Positions 1 through 8,237 of a stretch of DNA of 64,000 nucleotides are shown here, piece by piece. Origin of the DNA: Caldisphaera lagunensis DSM 15908. Its GTDB lineage: Archaea > Thermoproteota > Thermoprotei_A > Sulfolobales > Acidilobaceae. The stretch's first letter is position 1, and each line of letters starts with the position of its first letter. Location of the stretch: contig NC_019791.1 in the NCBI RefSeq assembly GCF_000317795.1, positions 806,001 to 870,000 of the forward strand, in the 5' to 3' direction. A model generated the notes under the pieces. That model worked only from the letters and a program-made list of their open reading frames with translations. It was not told the DNA's origin and made no database searches. The position numbers were made by a program, and so were the translations under genes.

Positions 1-985
1 TAAAGTTGTGCTCAGGTATCATATATATTCTATTCTGAAAAGCTTTACATTCTTTTGTAAATATGCAATTTTCTTTGCATCCAGTAATTTTTATGCATTC
101 ATTTGTGCATGAGGTTTTACAAACGGGATCTTTTGTCTTGCAACAGCTTCTACCAAATGCCCATAGAAAATCATCTAGTATAAAGGGGTCAATGCCTGAA
201 TATTGGGATACCATTTTATATGCCTGTCTAACTGATAGTCTTAATAAAATATCTTCCCAATCAGAAAATTCAATATTAGCATAAATTTTCTCTCTTGTTG
301 TATCGTCAACATCTACAATACCTAATCTTAAAGCAATTCTCGTTAAATGATTATCTATTGGTAACTCTTTATTGTATGGATCATTAATGCTTAATATAGA
401 TCTTCTTTCCAAAAATTTTGCTAATAAAAAAGCCTTTTTTTCTACAGGATCTTGATATGCCTTAAAAATTTTTAAAATATCGATAAACCCATTTCCGTAG
501 TCCCTTCTTAGATATCCTTTAGATATTGTTATTATATCATAGGGATCGCTAAAGTTTTTCTTAATCTTTATCCCAATATCCTTTAATAGCTCATGTCTTA
601 CTCTAATATCGCTAGGATATATTTTTTTACCTTCTTTATTTTCAATAGTAAGCCATTTGGTTACGGTATCTATATTAATATTTGCTAAATTTTCGGGATA
701 GAAAAATGAAGGATCATCTTTATATTTTAAAATACCTAGCTTATATAATGCATCCGCCCCATGATAAAACTTATTTTCAATAAATCCCTCAAAAGGTTTA
801 TCATGGAATCTTAATCTATGATCTATAGATACCATAACTAAGAAATATAGGAAAACATTTTCTTTTGATTCTGTTAATGGTGGAAAATAATTTTCATCAT
901 CATACATATCAATATTTTTCATTTTTAATGATTTTAATTGTGATCCTAATTTTTCGCAGGATTCTTGATTAATTTTGACTTGCAT
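1..985 (-). CDS. HhH-GPD-like DNA glycosylase family protein with Cys-rich tail (partial)
   Basis: Minus-strand frame that stays open from about 985 to the window edge, so the 3' end is missing (about 328 codons visible). The visible protein is mostly helical. It contains a stretch reading LPIDNHLTRIALRLGIVD and later FILDDFLWAFGRSC, which resembles the C-terminal helices of HhH-GPD glycosylases such as AGOG. It is followed by a tail with about ten cysteines (roughly bases 28-146) that could hold an Fe-S cluster. I cannot name the exact family. The start at ATG 985 is chosen because GGCGA lies 4 nt upstream and a TATA-like TTTAATAA lies about 32 nt upstream. TTG 1012 is an alternative. It is divergent from the small gene at 1058. 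Any repair role is inference. Confidence 0.6.
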   Translation of the reverse strand, partial: MQVKINQESCEKLGSQLKSLKMKNIDMYDDENYFPPLTESKENVFLYFLVMVSIDHRLRFHDKPFEGFIENKFYHGADALYKLGILKYKDDPSFFYPENLANINIDTVTKWLTIENKEGKKIYPSDIRVRHELLKDIGIKIKKNFSDPYDIITISKGYLRRDYGNGFIDILKIFKAYQDPVEKKAFLLAKFLERRSILSINDPYNKELPIDNHLTRIALRLGIVDVDDTTREKIYANIEFSDWEDILLRLSVRQAYKMVSQYSGIDPFILDDFLWAFGRSCCKTKDPVCKTSCTNECIKITGCKENCIFTKECKAFQNRIYMIPEHNF

Positions 986-1057
986 TTTATCGCCTATTTC
1001 ATCTATAATCAAATTAATTATTAAATCCCTGTGCCCTTAATAATATAAGGAGGGAAA

Positions 1058-1333
1058 ATGGCAGAACAATGGTTAATAGATTCTTCAAAAATAATAGAAA
1101 AAGCAAGGAATTTATCTGAAGTAGAGAAAAAGGTTTTCAAATACTTTTTAGAAAGCATTTCAGTAGGTGATTTAAGGGCAATTATGGAATTAGAGAAAAA
1201 AGGAATAAAAGATCCTCGTTCAGTTATTGAGAATTTGATTTTAATGGGCCTAATAGAAAGAGGTAATTATTGTTATAACTTGCCTTATCCATTGAGGGTT
1301 TATATATCTAAGCAAGGTATTCCTGAAATATAA
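1058..1333 (+). CDS. Small winged-helix-like protein
   Basis: 91-residue protein behind a strong GGAGGG site 5 nt before ATG. The sequence is helical and charged (SEVEKKVFKYFLES, then PRSVIENLILMGLIERGN and a short beta-like end). This is the shape of an archaeal winged-helix DNA-binding domain, with a recognition helix near residues 52-65 and a wing after residue 66. It is 20 nt upstream of the nucleoside phosphorylase and probably co-transcribed with it, so it may be a local regulator. The family is not identified with certainty and the regulatory role is inferred from fold and size. Confidence 0.55.
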   Translation: MAEQWLIDSSKIIEKARNLSEVEKKVFKYFLESISVGDLRAIMELEKKGIKDPRSVIENLILMGLIERGNYCYNLPYPLRVYISKQGIPEI

Positions 1334-1353
1334 TTCTTCTAGGGGGTAAGAGG

Positions 1354-2049
1354 ATGAAAAAAGTATATCATTTAGATGCTGATGAGGTCCCAAATAGGGT
1401 CATTATTATGGGAGATCCTCAGAGGGTAATTAATTTATCATTATTATTGGAAAATCCTGTTGAAATAAGCAAAAGTAGAAATTTGTTTATTTATAAGGGT
1501 TATTATAATAATAAGGAAGTTGCCTTAGCATCTCATGGTATAGGTGGTCCCAGCGCAGCAATAGTTATTGAAGAATTAATTAAATTAGGTGCAAATGTTT
1601 TGATTAGATTAGGAACTGTAGGTTCGCTAAAGAAAGAAATTGATGTAGGTGATGTTATAATACCTACAGGTGCTTCATATTGGCATGGTGGTGCAGGGCT
1701 TGGAATGTATTTTAATAATATCTGCCCTCCAACAAATCCAAGCTATGATTTAGTTTATGATTTAATTAAAGAAATTAATAATAACCAAATAAGGTATCAT
1801 GTTGGTTCAATCTTTTCAAGTGATTCATTTTATGCCGAGAAAGATTATATAGATATATTAATAAAATTAAACTTCATAGGAATTGAAATGGAATGCGCGA
1901 CTTTATTTGCAATTTCAAATCTAAGAGGCGTTAAATCTGCATGTTCATTAGTTACAAGCAATAATTTAATAAAAGGTACAAAAGGGGATTATAATGATGT
2001 TGTTAAAAGGATTGCCAAAATAATATTGAATGTCATTACAAGCAATTAA
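1354..2049 (+). CDS. Purine/uridine nucleoside phosphorylase (PNP_UDP_1 family)
   Basis: 231 residues, the normal length for the hexameric NP-I family. Diagnostic segments are the phosphate-binding MGDPQRV near residue 20, SHGIGGPSAAIVIEELI near residue 60, IRLGTVGSL near residue 88 and the ribose-binding IEMECATLF near residue 174. The family splits nucleosides with phosphate into base and ribose (or methylthioribose) 1-phosphate for salvage in the cytoplasm. Crenarchaeal relatives include methylthioadenosine and purine phosphorylases. Substrate preference (MTA, inosine/guanosine or uridine) cannot be read from the sequence. GGGGG lies upstream of the ATG. It follows the winged-helix gene closely. 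Confidence 0.85.
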   Translation: MKKVYHLDADEVPNRVIIMGDPQRVINLSLLLENPVEISKSRNLFIYKGYYNNKEVALASHGIGGPSAAIVIEELIKLGANVLIRLGTVGSLKKEIDVGDVIIPTGASYWHGGAGLGMYFNNICPPTNPSYDLVYDLIKEINNNQIRYHVGSIFSSDSFYAEKDYIDILIKLNFIGIEMECATLFAISNLRGVKSACSLVTSNNLIKGTKGDYNDVVKRIAKIILNVITSN

Positions 2050-2117
2050 TATTTAATATATTTATTATATATAGATAAATATTTTAACTTATACTGTAGC
2101 AAAAATGTGAGGGAGGA

Positions 2118-3293
2118 ATGATGGACAATAAACGCAGAGCATTGATATATACTTCATTAGGGCATTTCCTTAATGATAGCTTTATTATTGTATTTTCCAT
2201 ACTTATAGCATATTACCTAGACATGAAAATATCTGCATCCTATCTTGGGGTTATGGGGGCATTAATTAACATATTATCAGGTTTAATAAGTATGTGGGTA
2301 GGTATAATTGCTGATAGAAGAGGAGTTCATGCAAAATTAATGCTTTTAGGATATGCCTTGATTGGATTATCAATTATTTTATATGCAATATCATTCTTAT
2401 ATATAAAATATGATTTAATATTCATAGCAATTGCATCAATATTTTTAGGAACAGGCTTGTCTTTTTATCATCCTTTAGGCGGGTCAATATTACAACACAC
2501 ATTTGACCCTAGGGATTCACCTAGAGCTCTTGGAATTAATGGTTCTTTTGGCAGTATAGGGAGAGCATTATTTCCGGTTATATTGGTATTCACAATAAAT
2601 TATTTAGGAGGCCCATTAGCTCTTTCTATTATTGGTATTTACACATTTATTATTGGATTTATTGTATTCTATGGATTAAATCCAATAAAAATAGAATATA
2701 AAATAAATAAGGATTCAACCAATAAGGTTTCATTAAGCTCTTATTATTATGTTTTGATACCTTTAGCAATAGTTATATTTATTAGGGCAATGTTTATTTC
2801 AGGTGTACAAACATATGTGCCAACATACTTATCTCATTTACTTAATTCAAAAGAAATAATGAGCATTATTTTAACTGTTTCATATGCAACAGCAATATTT
2901 GGTCAACCGTATTTTGGAAAATTAACTGGAGATATTGGGGGAAGGAAAGTAGTGTTTTTAACAACTATTTTAGCTACATTATTTTATATTGGATTTTTAT
3001 TAATTAAAATTAAAATAATTATGGCTCTTATGTTTGTATTATTTTCACTTTTTGCATTTAGTGGATTCCCTGTTTTATTAGGTTATGTAGGTCAAATAGT
3101 AGATAGAAATGTTTCAGCACAAGCCAATTCGTTGATATGGGGGATTGGTAATACAATAGGAGGTGCTATAGGTATTTTAATAGGGGGGTTATTATTAAAT
3201 AAAATAGGTTTCTATAATGATATGTTAATTTTCGCAATAATAGCTGTAATATCAACGGCTTTATTACCATTAATACCAAGTAAGAGAAAATAA
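2118..3293 (+). CDS. MFS transporter
   Basis: 391 residues with about 12 hydrophobic helices and the family signature after helix 2 (GIIADRRGVHAKLM) and again in the second half (GKLTGDIGGRKVVF). Length and pattern are typical of the major facilitator superfamily. The substrate is unknown. Its place behind the nucleoside phosphorylase makes a nucleoside or base possible, but this is only context. GGGAGG precedes ATG 2118, with ATG 2121 as an alternative. A TATA-rich stretch at about 2052-2080 suggests its own promoter. It converges with the UspA gene, leaving only 2 nt between the stops. Confidence 0.85.
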   Translation: MMDNKRRALIYTSLGHFLNDSFIIVFSILIAYYLDMKISASYLGVMGALINILSGLISMWVGIIADRRGVHAKLMLLGYALIGLSIILYAISFLYIKYDLIFIAIASIFLGTGLSFYHPLGGSILQHTFDPRDSPRALGINGSFGSIGRALFPVILVFTINYLGGPLALSIIGIYTFIIGFIVFYGLNPIKIEYKINKDSTNKVSLSSYYYVLIPLAIVIFIRAMFISGVQTYVPTYLSHLLNSKEIMSIILTVSYATAIFGQPYFGKLTGDIGGRKVVFLTTILATLFYIGFLLIKIKIIMALMFVLFSLFAFSGFPVLLGYVGQIVDRNVSAQANSLIWGIGNTIGGAIGILIGGLLLNKIGFYNDMLIFAIIAVISTALLPLIPSKRK

Positions 3294-3295
3294 AT

Positions 3296-3724
3296 TTATG
3301 GTACAACCAATACATCAGCTTTAGTTGTTTTACCTGCTACCTTGCTAGTTACACTACCCAGAATTAATCTTTCAAATCTTGATAATCTTCTCCTACCTAA
3401 CACTATCAGGTCACAATTATGGGTTTCTGCATAATTTAATATAGCATCTGCAGGGTCTCCAGAAAGAACTTCATATTTAGCATTAAACCCTTCAGACAAT
3501 AATTTATTTGATATTTCAGATAATTTTTTCTTTGTTGAATCAATTATTGCAGCACTGTTAATAACATCAGGACTAACAATTTCTCCAACTATTGCTGATG
3601 CAGGAGGTACAACAGTTATTAAGCATATTTCTGAATTTAGCACTTTGCCTAATTCAACAGCTTTAGATAATGCCCTTTCCCCACCTTCAGAACCATCATA
3701 ACCAACAAGAATCTTTTTATACAA
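3296..3724 (-). CDS. Universal stress protein (UspA family)
   Basis: About 142 residues from TTG 3724: a Rossmann-like core beginning YKKILVGYDGSEGGERAL and ending with the nucleotide-binding LGRRRLSRFERLILGSVTSK. The G-2x-G-9x-G(S/T) ATP-binding pattern is visible. The same frame stays open up to an ATG at 3850, but that extension has no similarity to the family and runs through structured RNA sequence on the other strand. A GAGGTG site ends 5 nt before TTG 3724, so the shorter form is preferred. UspA proteins are cytoplasmic stress-responsive nucleotide binders. The specific role here is unknown. Confidence 0.85.
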   Translation of the reverse strand: MYKKILVGYDGSEGGERALSKAVELGKVLNSEICLITVVPPASAIVGEIVSPDVINSAAIIDSTKKKLSEISNKLLSEGFNAKYEVLSGDPADAILNYAETHNCDLIVLGRRRLSRFERLILGSVTSKVAGKTTKADVLVVP

Positions 3725-3790
3725 ACTTTCACCTCTATTTATAATATGTGATCTAATAATATATAAATGTTTGCAGATAATATTAATTAA

Positions 3791-3849
3791 TGCCCGATGA
3801 AGACCGCTGCAGGCGCGATAGATGAGCTTGGCCTGTGTTACAGAGGGCA
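3791..3849 (+). ncRNA. Possible C/D-box-like small RNA
   Basis: A GC-rich island in AT-rich surroundings, closed by a perfect TGCCC/GGGCA stem (3791-3795 with 3845-3849). Inside the stem are a GATGA C-box core (3796-3800), a D-like CAGA (3841-3844) and an internal GATGA (3821-3825) as C' core. The K-turn G and A positions are kept, but the D box deviates from CTGA and the D'/C' spacing is tight, with guide stretches of about 14-15 nt. This is weaker than the neighbouring RNA at 3872. It could instead be another small structured RNA. Confidence 0.4.
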
Positions 3850-3871
3850 TATTAATGATTAATGGAATATA

Positions 3872-3929
3872 AAGCGGTGATGATGCTGATATCGTCGGAT
3901 AAATGAAGTCAATATCCCCGTCTGAGCTT
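3872..3929 (+). ncRNA. C/D-box guide sRNA
   Basis: Complete archaeal C/D layout. A terminal stem AAGC/GCTT (3872-3875 with 3926-3929) flanks C box GTGATGA (3877-3883). Then come a 12-nt guide (3884-3895), D' box CGGA (3896-3899), a 3-nt spacer, C' box ATGAAGT (3903-3909), a second 12-nt guide (3910-3921) and D box CTGA (3922-3925). Two guides of 12 nt and the short D'-C' spacer match archaeal 2'-O-methylation guides, which act with L7Ae, Nop5 and fibrillarin. The rRNA or tRNA targets were not determined. The 3' end overlaps the stop codon of the convergent alba gene. Confidence 0.72.
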
Positions 3930-4191
3930 ATGCAGTTTTTTCTATAACTATTGTTAAGTAGCTGCTTTTCTTCCCTTTGGTTTTAGACGTACCTATTAAT
4001 GATGAAACTATTTTTAGGCTATCACCTAACCTAGATTTCATAGCTAAATATACTTCAGCAACCTTGCATACATTTTCTCCAACTCCTGTAATTTCTACCT
4101 GCTTTGTTCCTTTATTAAGTTCTAATATAGCCTGTAATGCGTAATCTTCAATAGCTTCCTTTCCCAAATTAATTTTGACTCTTTCTTCCAT
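3928..4191 (-). CDS. Alba-family DNA/RNA-binding chromatin protein
   Basis: 87 residues, the usual Alba size. The pattern matches Alba: KINLGKEAIEDYALQAILELNKG, then the conserved ITGVGENVCKVAEV, a variable loop and a final strand SSYLTIVIEK. It lacks the classical KPVMNYV start and so resembles a divergent Alba paralog. Alba dimers coat DNA and RNA in Crenarchaea. It lies 67 nt downstream of reverse gyrase on the same strand, so the two may be co-transcribed. This would put a DNA-supercoiling enzyme and a nucleoid protein together. Confidence 0.85.
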   Translation of the reverse strand: MEERVKINLGKEAIEDYALQAILELNKGTKQVEITGVGENVCKVAEVYLAMKSRLGDSLKIVSSLIGTSKTKGKKSSYLTIVIEKTA

Positions 4192-4258
4192 TTAATGCAC
4201 CTATCTTTACTTTAACCTTGAGAAATTAAATATATAACTTTTATTTGTCTTTGCAATT

Positions 4259-7200
4259 TTATCTACAATAATTATTCAATCTTTTTACAAATATTTCATT
4301 ATAAACGGAATTAATAAAATCTATTGGGGAAATTTTCTGATTTTCTATCATATCTAATTGCTCTTCTAAAACTCTGCTGCTTTCTTCTGTCAAGAGTTCC
4401 TTAAATATAGAACCCATAAGGTCCTGGTATATCTCAATTCCATTCTTTGTTGGTATCATATATTTTTGCTTTTTACTTTCGATAACATATCCATGTCTTA
4501 TATTTGACTCTATAACTTTTGCATATGTGCTAGGCCTTCCTATGTTTTTCTTCTTCATGAGCATTACTAAGTCACCATTTTTATAAGGCTCTATAAGACT
4601 ACCTTTATAATAAATAACATTATCTACATTAATTTCATATTCAGCATTAGGTTCTTTTTTGATCCAATTTTCAATAATTGGTTTTGATATTAATGTAAAT
4701 CCATCCTTTATTATTGACACGTTGAAATCTTTTTCTATTGTTAATTCACCTAAACTTATTCTTACTACAGCTTTTTCTATTATTGAGGAGGTCATTTGGC
4801 TTGCTAAAAATCTTTCAAATATCATCTGATAAAGTTTGTAATGATACTGAGTCAGTTCTATAGGGACTTTAATAGTTCTTTCTAATATACCTCTCTCCAA
4901 TTCTTGTGCATTTAATGGCCTTGTTGTTCTAATAGCTTCATGTGCTCCTTCCTCACTCCAAGTTCTTGGTTTAAAGTATTGCAATAGATTATTTTTTTGG
5001 AGATATTCTTTTGCTACTTGAATTCCTAATTGAGAAATTCTAATAGAATCAGTTCTATGGTAAGTTATTAAACCTGAATAAAATAGATCTTGCGCTAATT
5101 TCATTGTTATTTGTGCAGTAAAGCCGTATTTTTGACTTGCATCATATATTAATGCATCCGTTGTGTATGGAGGTAATGGATTCATTTCTTCATTATAAAT
5201 CCTTAGAGTTTTTAATTTAATCTTGCTGTTTTTAACAGCGTTTTCAGCTTGCTCTTTATCTTTTGTATAATAATAAATATAGTTTCCACTAGGAAGCTTC
5301 ACCTTTATTTTATATCCAAGCTCTTTCTTGTATTCATTGTATCTATCAATGATCCATCCAAGTACTGGGGTTTGAACTCTTCCAGCTCCTAGCCATAGTT
5401 TGCTGTATTTATTTTGAAGATATTTGCTTGTAGAAAATCCAACCCATCTATCATCTATTCTTCTTGATATTTGTGCATTTACTAAACCTTTATTTAGTTT
5501 CCCAGGATTTCTTAAGGCTTCTAAAACTGCATTTAATGTTACTTCATGGAATGCTGATCTATAAATGTTTTTATTATAGGGTCTTAATGCTAAATATAAA
5601 TCCCATGCAATTTTTTCACCTTCCCTATCTGGATCAGTCATTATCAATATTTGATCAACTTCTGTTGCTAACCTTTTTATTGATTGCAAAATAGATTCAG
5701 ATGTAACGACTATACTTGAACCGCATCTAGGGCATTCATTAGTTTCTTGAGTAAATTGGTAACCACATTTTAAACATCTTTTTATTGAAGTATACAATGG
5801 ACTTATTACAGAATCATTAATTTTTATTCCATAACAGGAATCTGTATTATCATCCACTATCAATTCATATACATGCCCTTTTGATGCTGTTATTGTTAAA
5901 AGATAAACTGTGTTTGTTAGAGGATCTACAGTAGTTGTTTCATAAATATTAAGATTACCTTCCCTCCTCCTAGCAGGTTTACCCCAGAAACTTGATATAG
6001 TCTTTGCCTTAGTAGGGCTTTCAACAATTATTAATTCGCTAACTATATTTACTTTCTTTCCTCCATTTATTTTTCTTGATTCTTCTAATTCTTTTATAAC
6101 TTCATCCAAATTTATGTCTTCAAACTTTACAAAATTTGCTTGACTTATCCATCTCAATTTTTCGCTCATAGATTCAACCAATTCTGGCATCTCATCAATT
6201 ATTATTGATAATCCCTTAGTCATATGACCATAATAAAGCCTGCTAGTTCTTCCACTAGCCTGAAGATAAGTTGGTCCATCAGAAGAATAAAGATATAAAG
6301 CATTTTTTTCGTTTCTTATTACAAATGAGCCTATTTTTATGATATTGCCATCGTTAGGAACATAATTAAGTATTGCATTGTAAACTTTTGGTATCGAATT
6401 ATTTATAACTTCCTTCATCGTCTTCAATATGCCTTTAGCTTCTAATTCTCCTCTAAGTACAGCAGCAACTAATGGAGATTGTTCTCCATACTTAGAAAGA
6501 AAGCTTTCTAAGCTCTTTCTTAGGCTTGAAAATGATTGATCTTTTTCCTCTAAGAACATTACAATTCTTAAAAGTCTCTGAGGAGAAATTAATGCAGTTT
6601 TTAATTCAAGCTTTCTTGCTGGTGTTCCTATGAATATAGCGTATCTTATAATTTCTGGTAAATCAATACCTCTAACAATTGTTCCATATCTGCTTGCTAG
6701 ACCAACAATTACACTTACTTCGTTTCTTTGAAGTTTCTCGATAGCTCTTCTTGAATTTGATATGGCTTGTATGGCATTTATTCCATTTTCTTTAAGCATT
6801 TCTAAAAGAGGCTTTACAGCATTTTTTCCATATGATTGTGAAATAAAAATTATTCCCCCATTACCTAGTTTTTTAACTAATTCAACTGTATCTTTAAATA
6901 CAGAGTTGGAGATCTTATATGTGTCTATAACATTTCTTAAATAATCTGTACCACCACCAATTTCAAATCCTAATAATTCTCTAAATATTAGGTGTTTGAT
7001 ACCTTTTGGCCTACCAGTTGCCGATGCAATAATTAGTTGACCCTTCATTTCTTCATTATTACTCAATAACAGTTTCATTTGTAAATCTGATATTTCCTGT
7101 TCTAATTGCTTTATTTTATCTTCTTTTTTGTTAGATAAGGCTATGCCATAATTCATTTTTTTGTTAACCAACTCGTAAGCTATTTCAACGCTTTCCTGAG

Positions 7201-7888
7201 AATAACCAAGTAAAACCAATACTCTATCTATATTTTTACTGTTTCTCAAAAGGCTATCAACATCGTCCACAACTATTAATCCAAAAGGCGAATATTCTTT
7301 AAGTTTATTGAAATTTTTCATTAAGTATCCAGGAGTTATAATTAATATTTTAAATTCTCCATTATTAATTTTTGTAGTCATTTCCTCTTTTAATTTTTTA
7401 GGCATTGAAGAATAATAAAATGCTATGCCATCATTAAGAAATGCTTTTAATCTCTCGTATGTTTGGGCAACAAGATTTTCGGTTGGCGTTAAATACATAA
7501 TTTTTTTATCAGATCCATTAATGGCCCTGAAGGCGGTATAAACCATTAATAATGTAGATTTTCCAACTCCTGTAGGAGCAACAATGGAAAAACTTTCTGG
7601 ATATAACAGCCTTCTGGCCCAACTTTTTTGTGCACTAGATAAAATATATCCAGTTGTTTTTTCAAAATATTCTTTAAATTCTCTAAAACTATTCTCCAAA
7701 TAATATAGCCAAGAATAACCATAAAGTTTGCCTGATTTTTTGAGCATTTCTCCAATTAAAATCGGATCATTATCCTCTAATTCTGTTTCTAAGCATACTT
7801 TGCATGGTAATCCTTTCTCTAATCTATCTGATGTTATCTCCTTCCCACAATTTGGACATAGATGTCTAAATATTGGATTTAAAGACAT
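4259..7888 (-). CDS. rgy: Reverse gyrase
   Basis: 1209-residue fusion of a helicase-like half and a type IA topoisomerase, the hallmark of hyperthermophiles. It introduces positive supercoils with ATP. In order: an N-terminal zinc finger (CPNCGK...CKVC, residues 11-33), Walker A APTGVGKST near residue 105, a DDVD box near residue 208, a helicase C region with SGRTSRLY near residue 550, the topoisomerase start IVESPTKAKTISSFWG near residue 628, a second zinc finger (CLKCG...CPRCG near residues 708-725), TOPRIM DPDREGEKIAWDL near residue 755, and the active-site tyrosine in SGLITYHRTDSIRIS near residue 965. All catalytic motifs are intact and the length is normal. Confidence 0.98.
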   Translation of the reverse strand: MSLNPIFRHLCPNCGKEITSDRLEKGLPCKVCLETELEDNDPILIGEMLKKSGKLYGYSWLYYLENSFREFKEYFEKTTGYILSSAQKSWARRLLYPESFSIVAPTGVGKSTLLMVYTAFRAINGSDKKIMYLTPTENLVAQTYERLKAFLNDGIAFYYSSMPKKLKEEMTTKINNGEFKILIITPGYLMKNFNKLKEYSPFGLIVVDDVDSLLRNSKNIDRVLVLLGYSQESVEIAYELVNKKMNYGIALSNKKEDKIKQLEQEISDLQMKLLLSNNEEMKGQLIIASATGRPKGIKHLIFRELLGFEIGGGTDYLRNVIDTYKISNSVFKDTVELVKKLGNGGIIFISQSYGKNAVKPLLEMLKENGINAIQAISNSRRAIEKLQRNEVSVIVGLASRYGTIVRGIDLPEIIRYAIFIGTPARKLELKTALISPQRLLRIVMFLEEKDQSFSSLRKSLESFLSKYGEQSPLVAAVLRGELEAKGILKTMKEVINNSIPKVYNAILNYVPNDGNIIKIGSFVIRNEKNALYLYSSDGPTYLQASGRTSRLYYGHMTKGLSIIIDEMPELVESMSEKLRWISQANFVKFEDINLDEVIKELEESRKINGGKKVNIVSELIIVESPTKAKTISSFWGKPARRREGNLNIYETTTVDPLTNTVYLLTITASKGHVYELIVDDNTDSCYGIKINDSVISPLYTSIKRCLKCGYQFTQETNECPRCGSSIVVTSESILQSIKRLATEVDQILIMTDPDREGEKIAWDLYLALRPYNKNIYRSAFHEVTLNAVLEALRNPGKLNKGLVNAQISRRIDDRWVGFSTSKYLQNKYSKLWLGAGRVQTPVLGWIIDRYNEYKKELGYKIKVKLPSGNYIYYYTKDKEQAENAVKNSKIKLKTLRIYNEEMNPLPPYTTDALIYDASQKYGFTAQITMKLAQDLFYSGLITYHRTDSIRISQLGIQVAKEYLQKNNLLQYFKPRTWSEEGAHEAIRTTRPLNAQELERGILERTIKVPIELTQYHYKLYQMIFERFLASQMTSSIIEKAVVRISLGELTIEKDFNVSIIKDGFTLISKPIIENWIKKEPNAEYEINVDNVIYYKGSLIEPYKNGDLVMLMKKKNIGRPSTYAKVIESNIRHGYVIESKKQKYMIPTKNGIEIYQDLMGSIFKELLTEESSRVLEEQLDMIENQKISPIDFINSVYNEIFVKRLNNYCR

Positions 7889-8237
7889 TGGTTTACCGCC
7901 TGAGGGCCATCCTCGTTTAAAATGTGTCTAAACATTCAGAGTTATTAAGCGTTAAGGGTATGTCATCCTAATTTCTTTGTTGTTCAATAGGATTTCCTTA
8001 GCTTGTAATTTCTTAATTTATTTGATTACTTTACGGGCATCTGACTTAAAAATAGATAAAATAATGTTGCATTACTAATAACAGAAAATCTTCATTTGAA
8101 AATGATGATAATGTTACATACTTCATTATATAAAATCCTTTAATTTAGCATGAAACTGACTTTTTAGTTTAATAAAAATTTTTTGTTATTTATTACCTTC
8201 TCAAAAGAAGGTTATAATCTTATAAAAAAATATAAAA
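7889..8237. other. Noncoding stretch between reverse gyrase and solute-binding protein genes
   Basis: 349 bases without a convincing gene. It holds the upstream region of reverse gyrase, which reads leftwards. The part nearest that gene (7889-7960) is less AT-rich and carries short GC-rich patches. The rest is AT-rich spacer and the downstream region of the solute-binding protein gene. A C/D-like pair (ATGATGA near 8100, CTGA near 8155) lacks internal boxes and was not accepted as an RNA gene. Confidence 0.5.

Noticed and set aside
63-284. Plus-strand 73-codon frame
   Set aside because: Lies antisense within the long minus-strand glycosylase-like gene, which has clear protein character.
3725-3850. 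N-terminal extension of UspA
   Set aside because: No similarity to the family, no ribosome-binding site at its ATG, covers a structured RNA on the other strand, and a good site exists before TTG 3724.
8095-8165. C/D-like RNA with ATGATGA and CTGA
   Set aside because: No D' or C' boxes, no closing stem and extreme AT content; likely chance.
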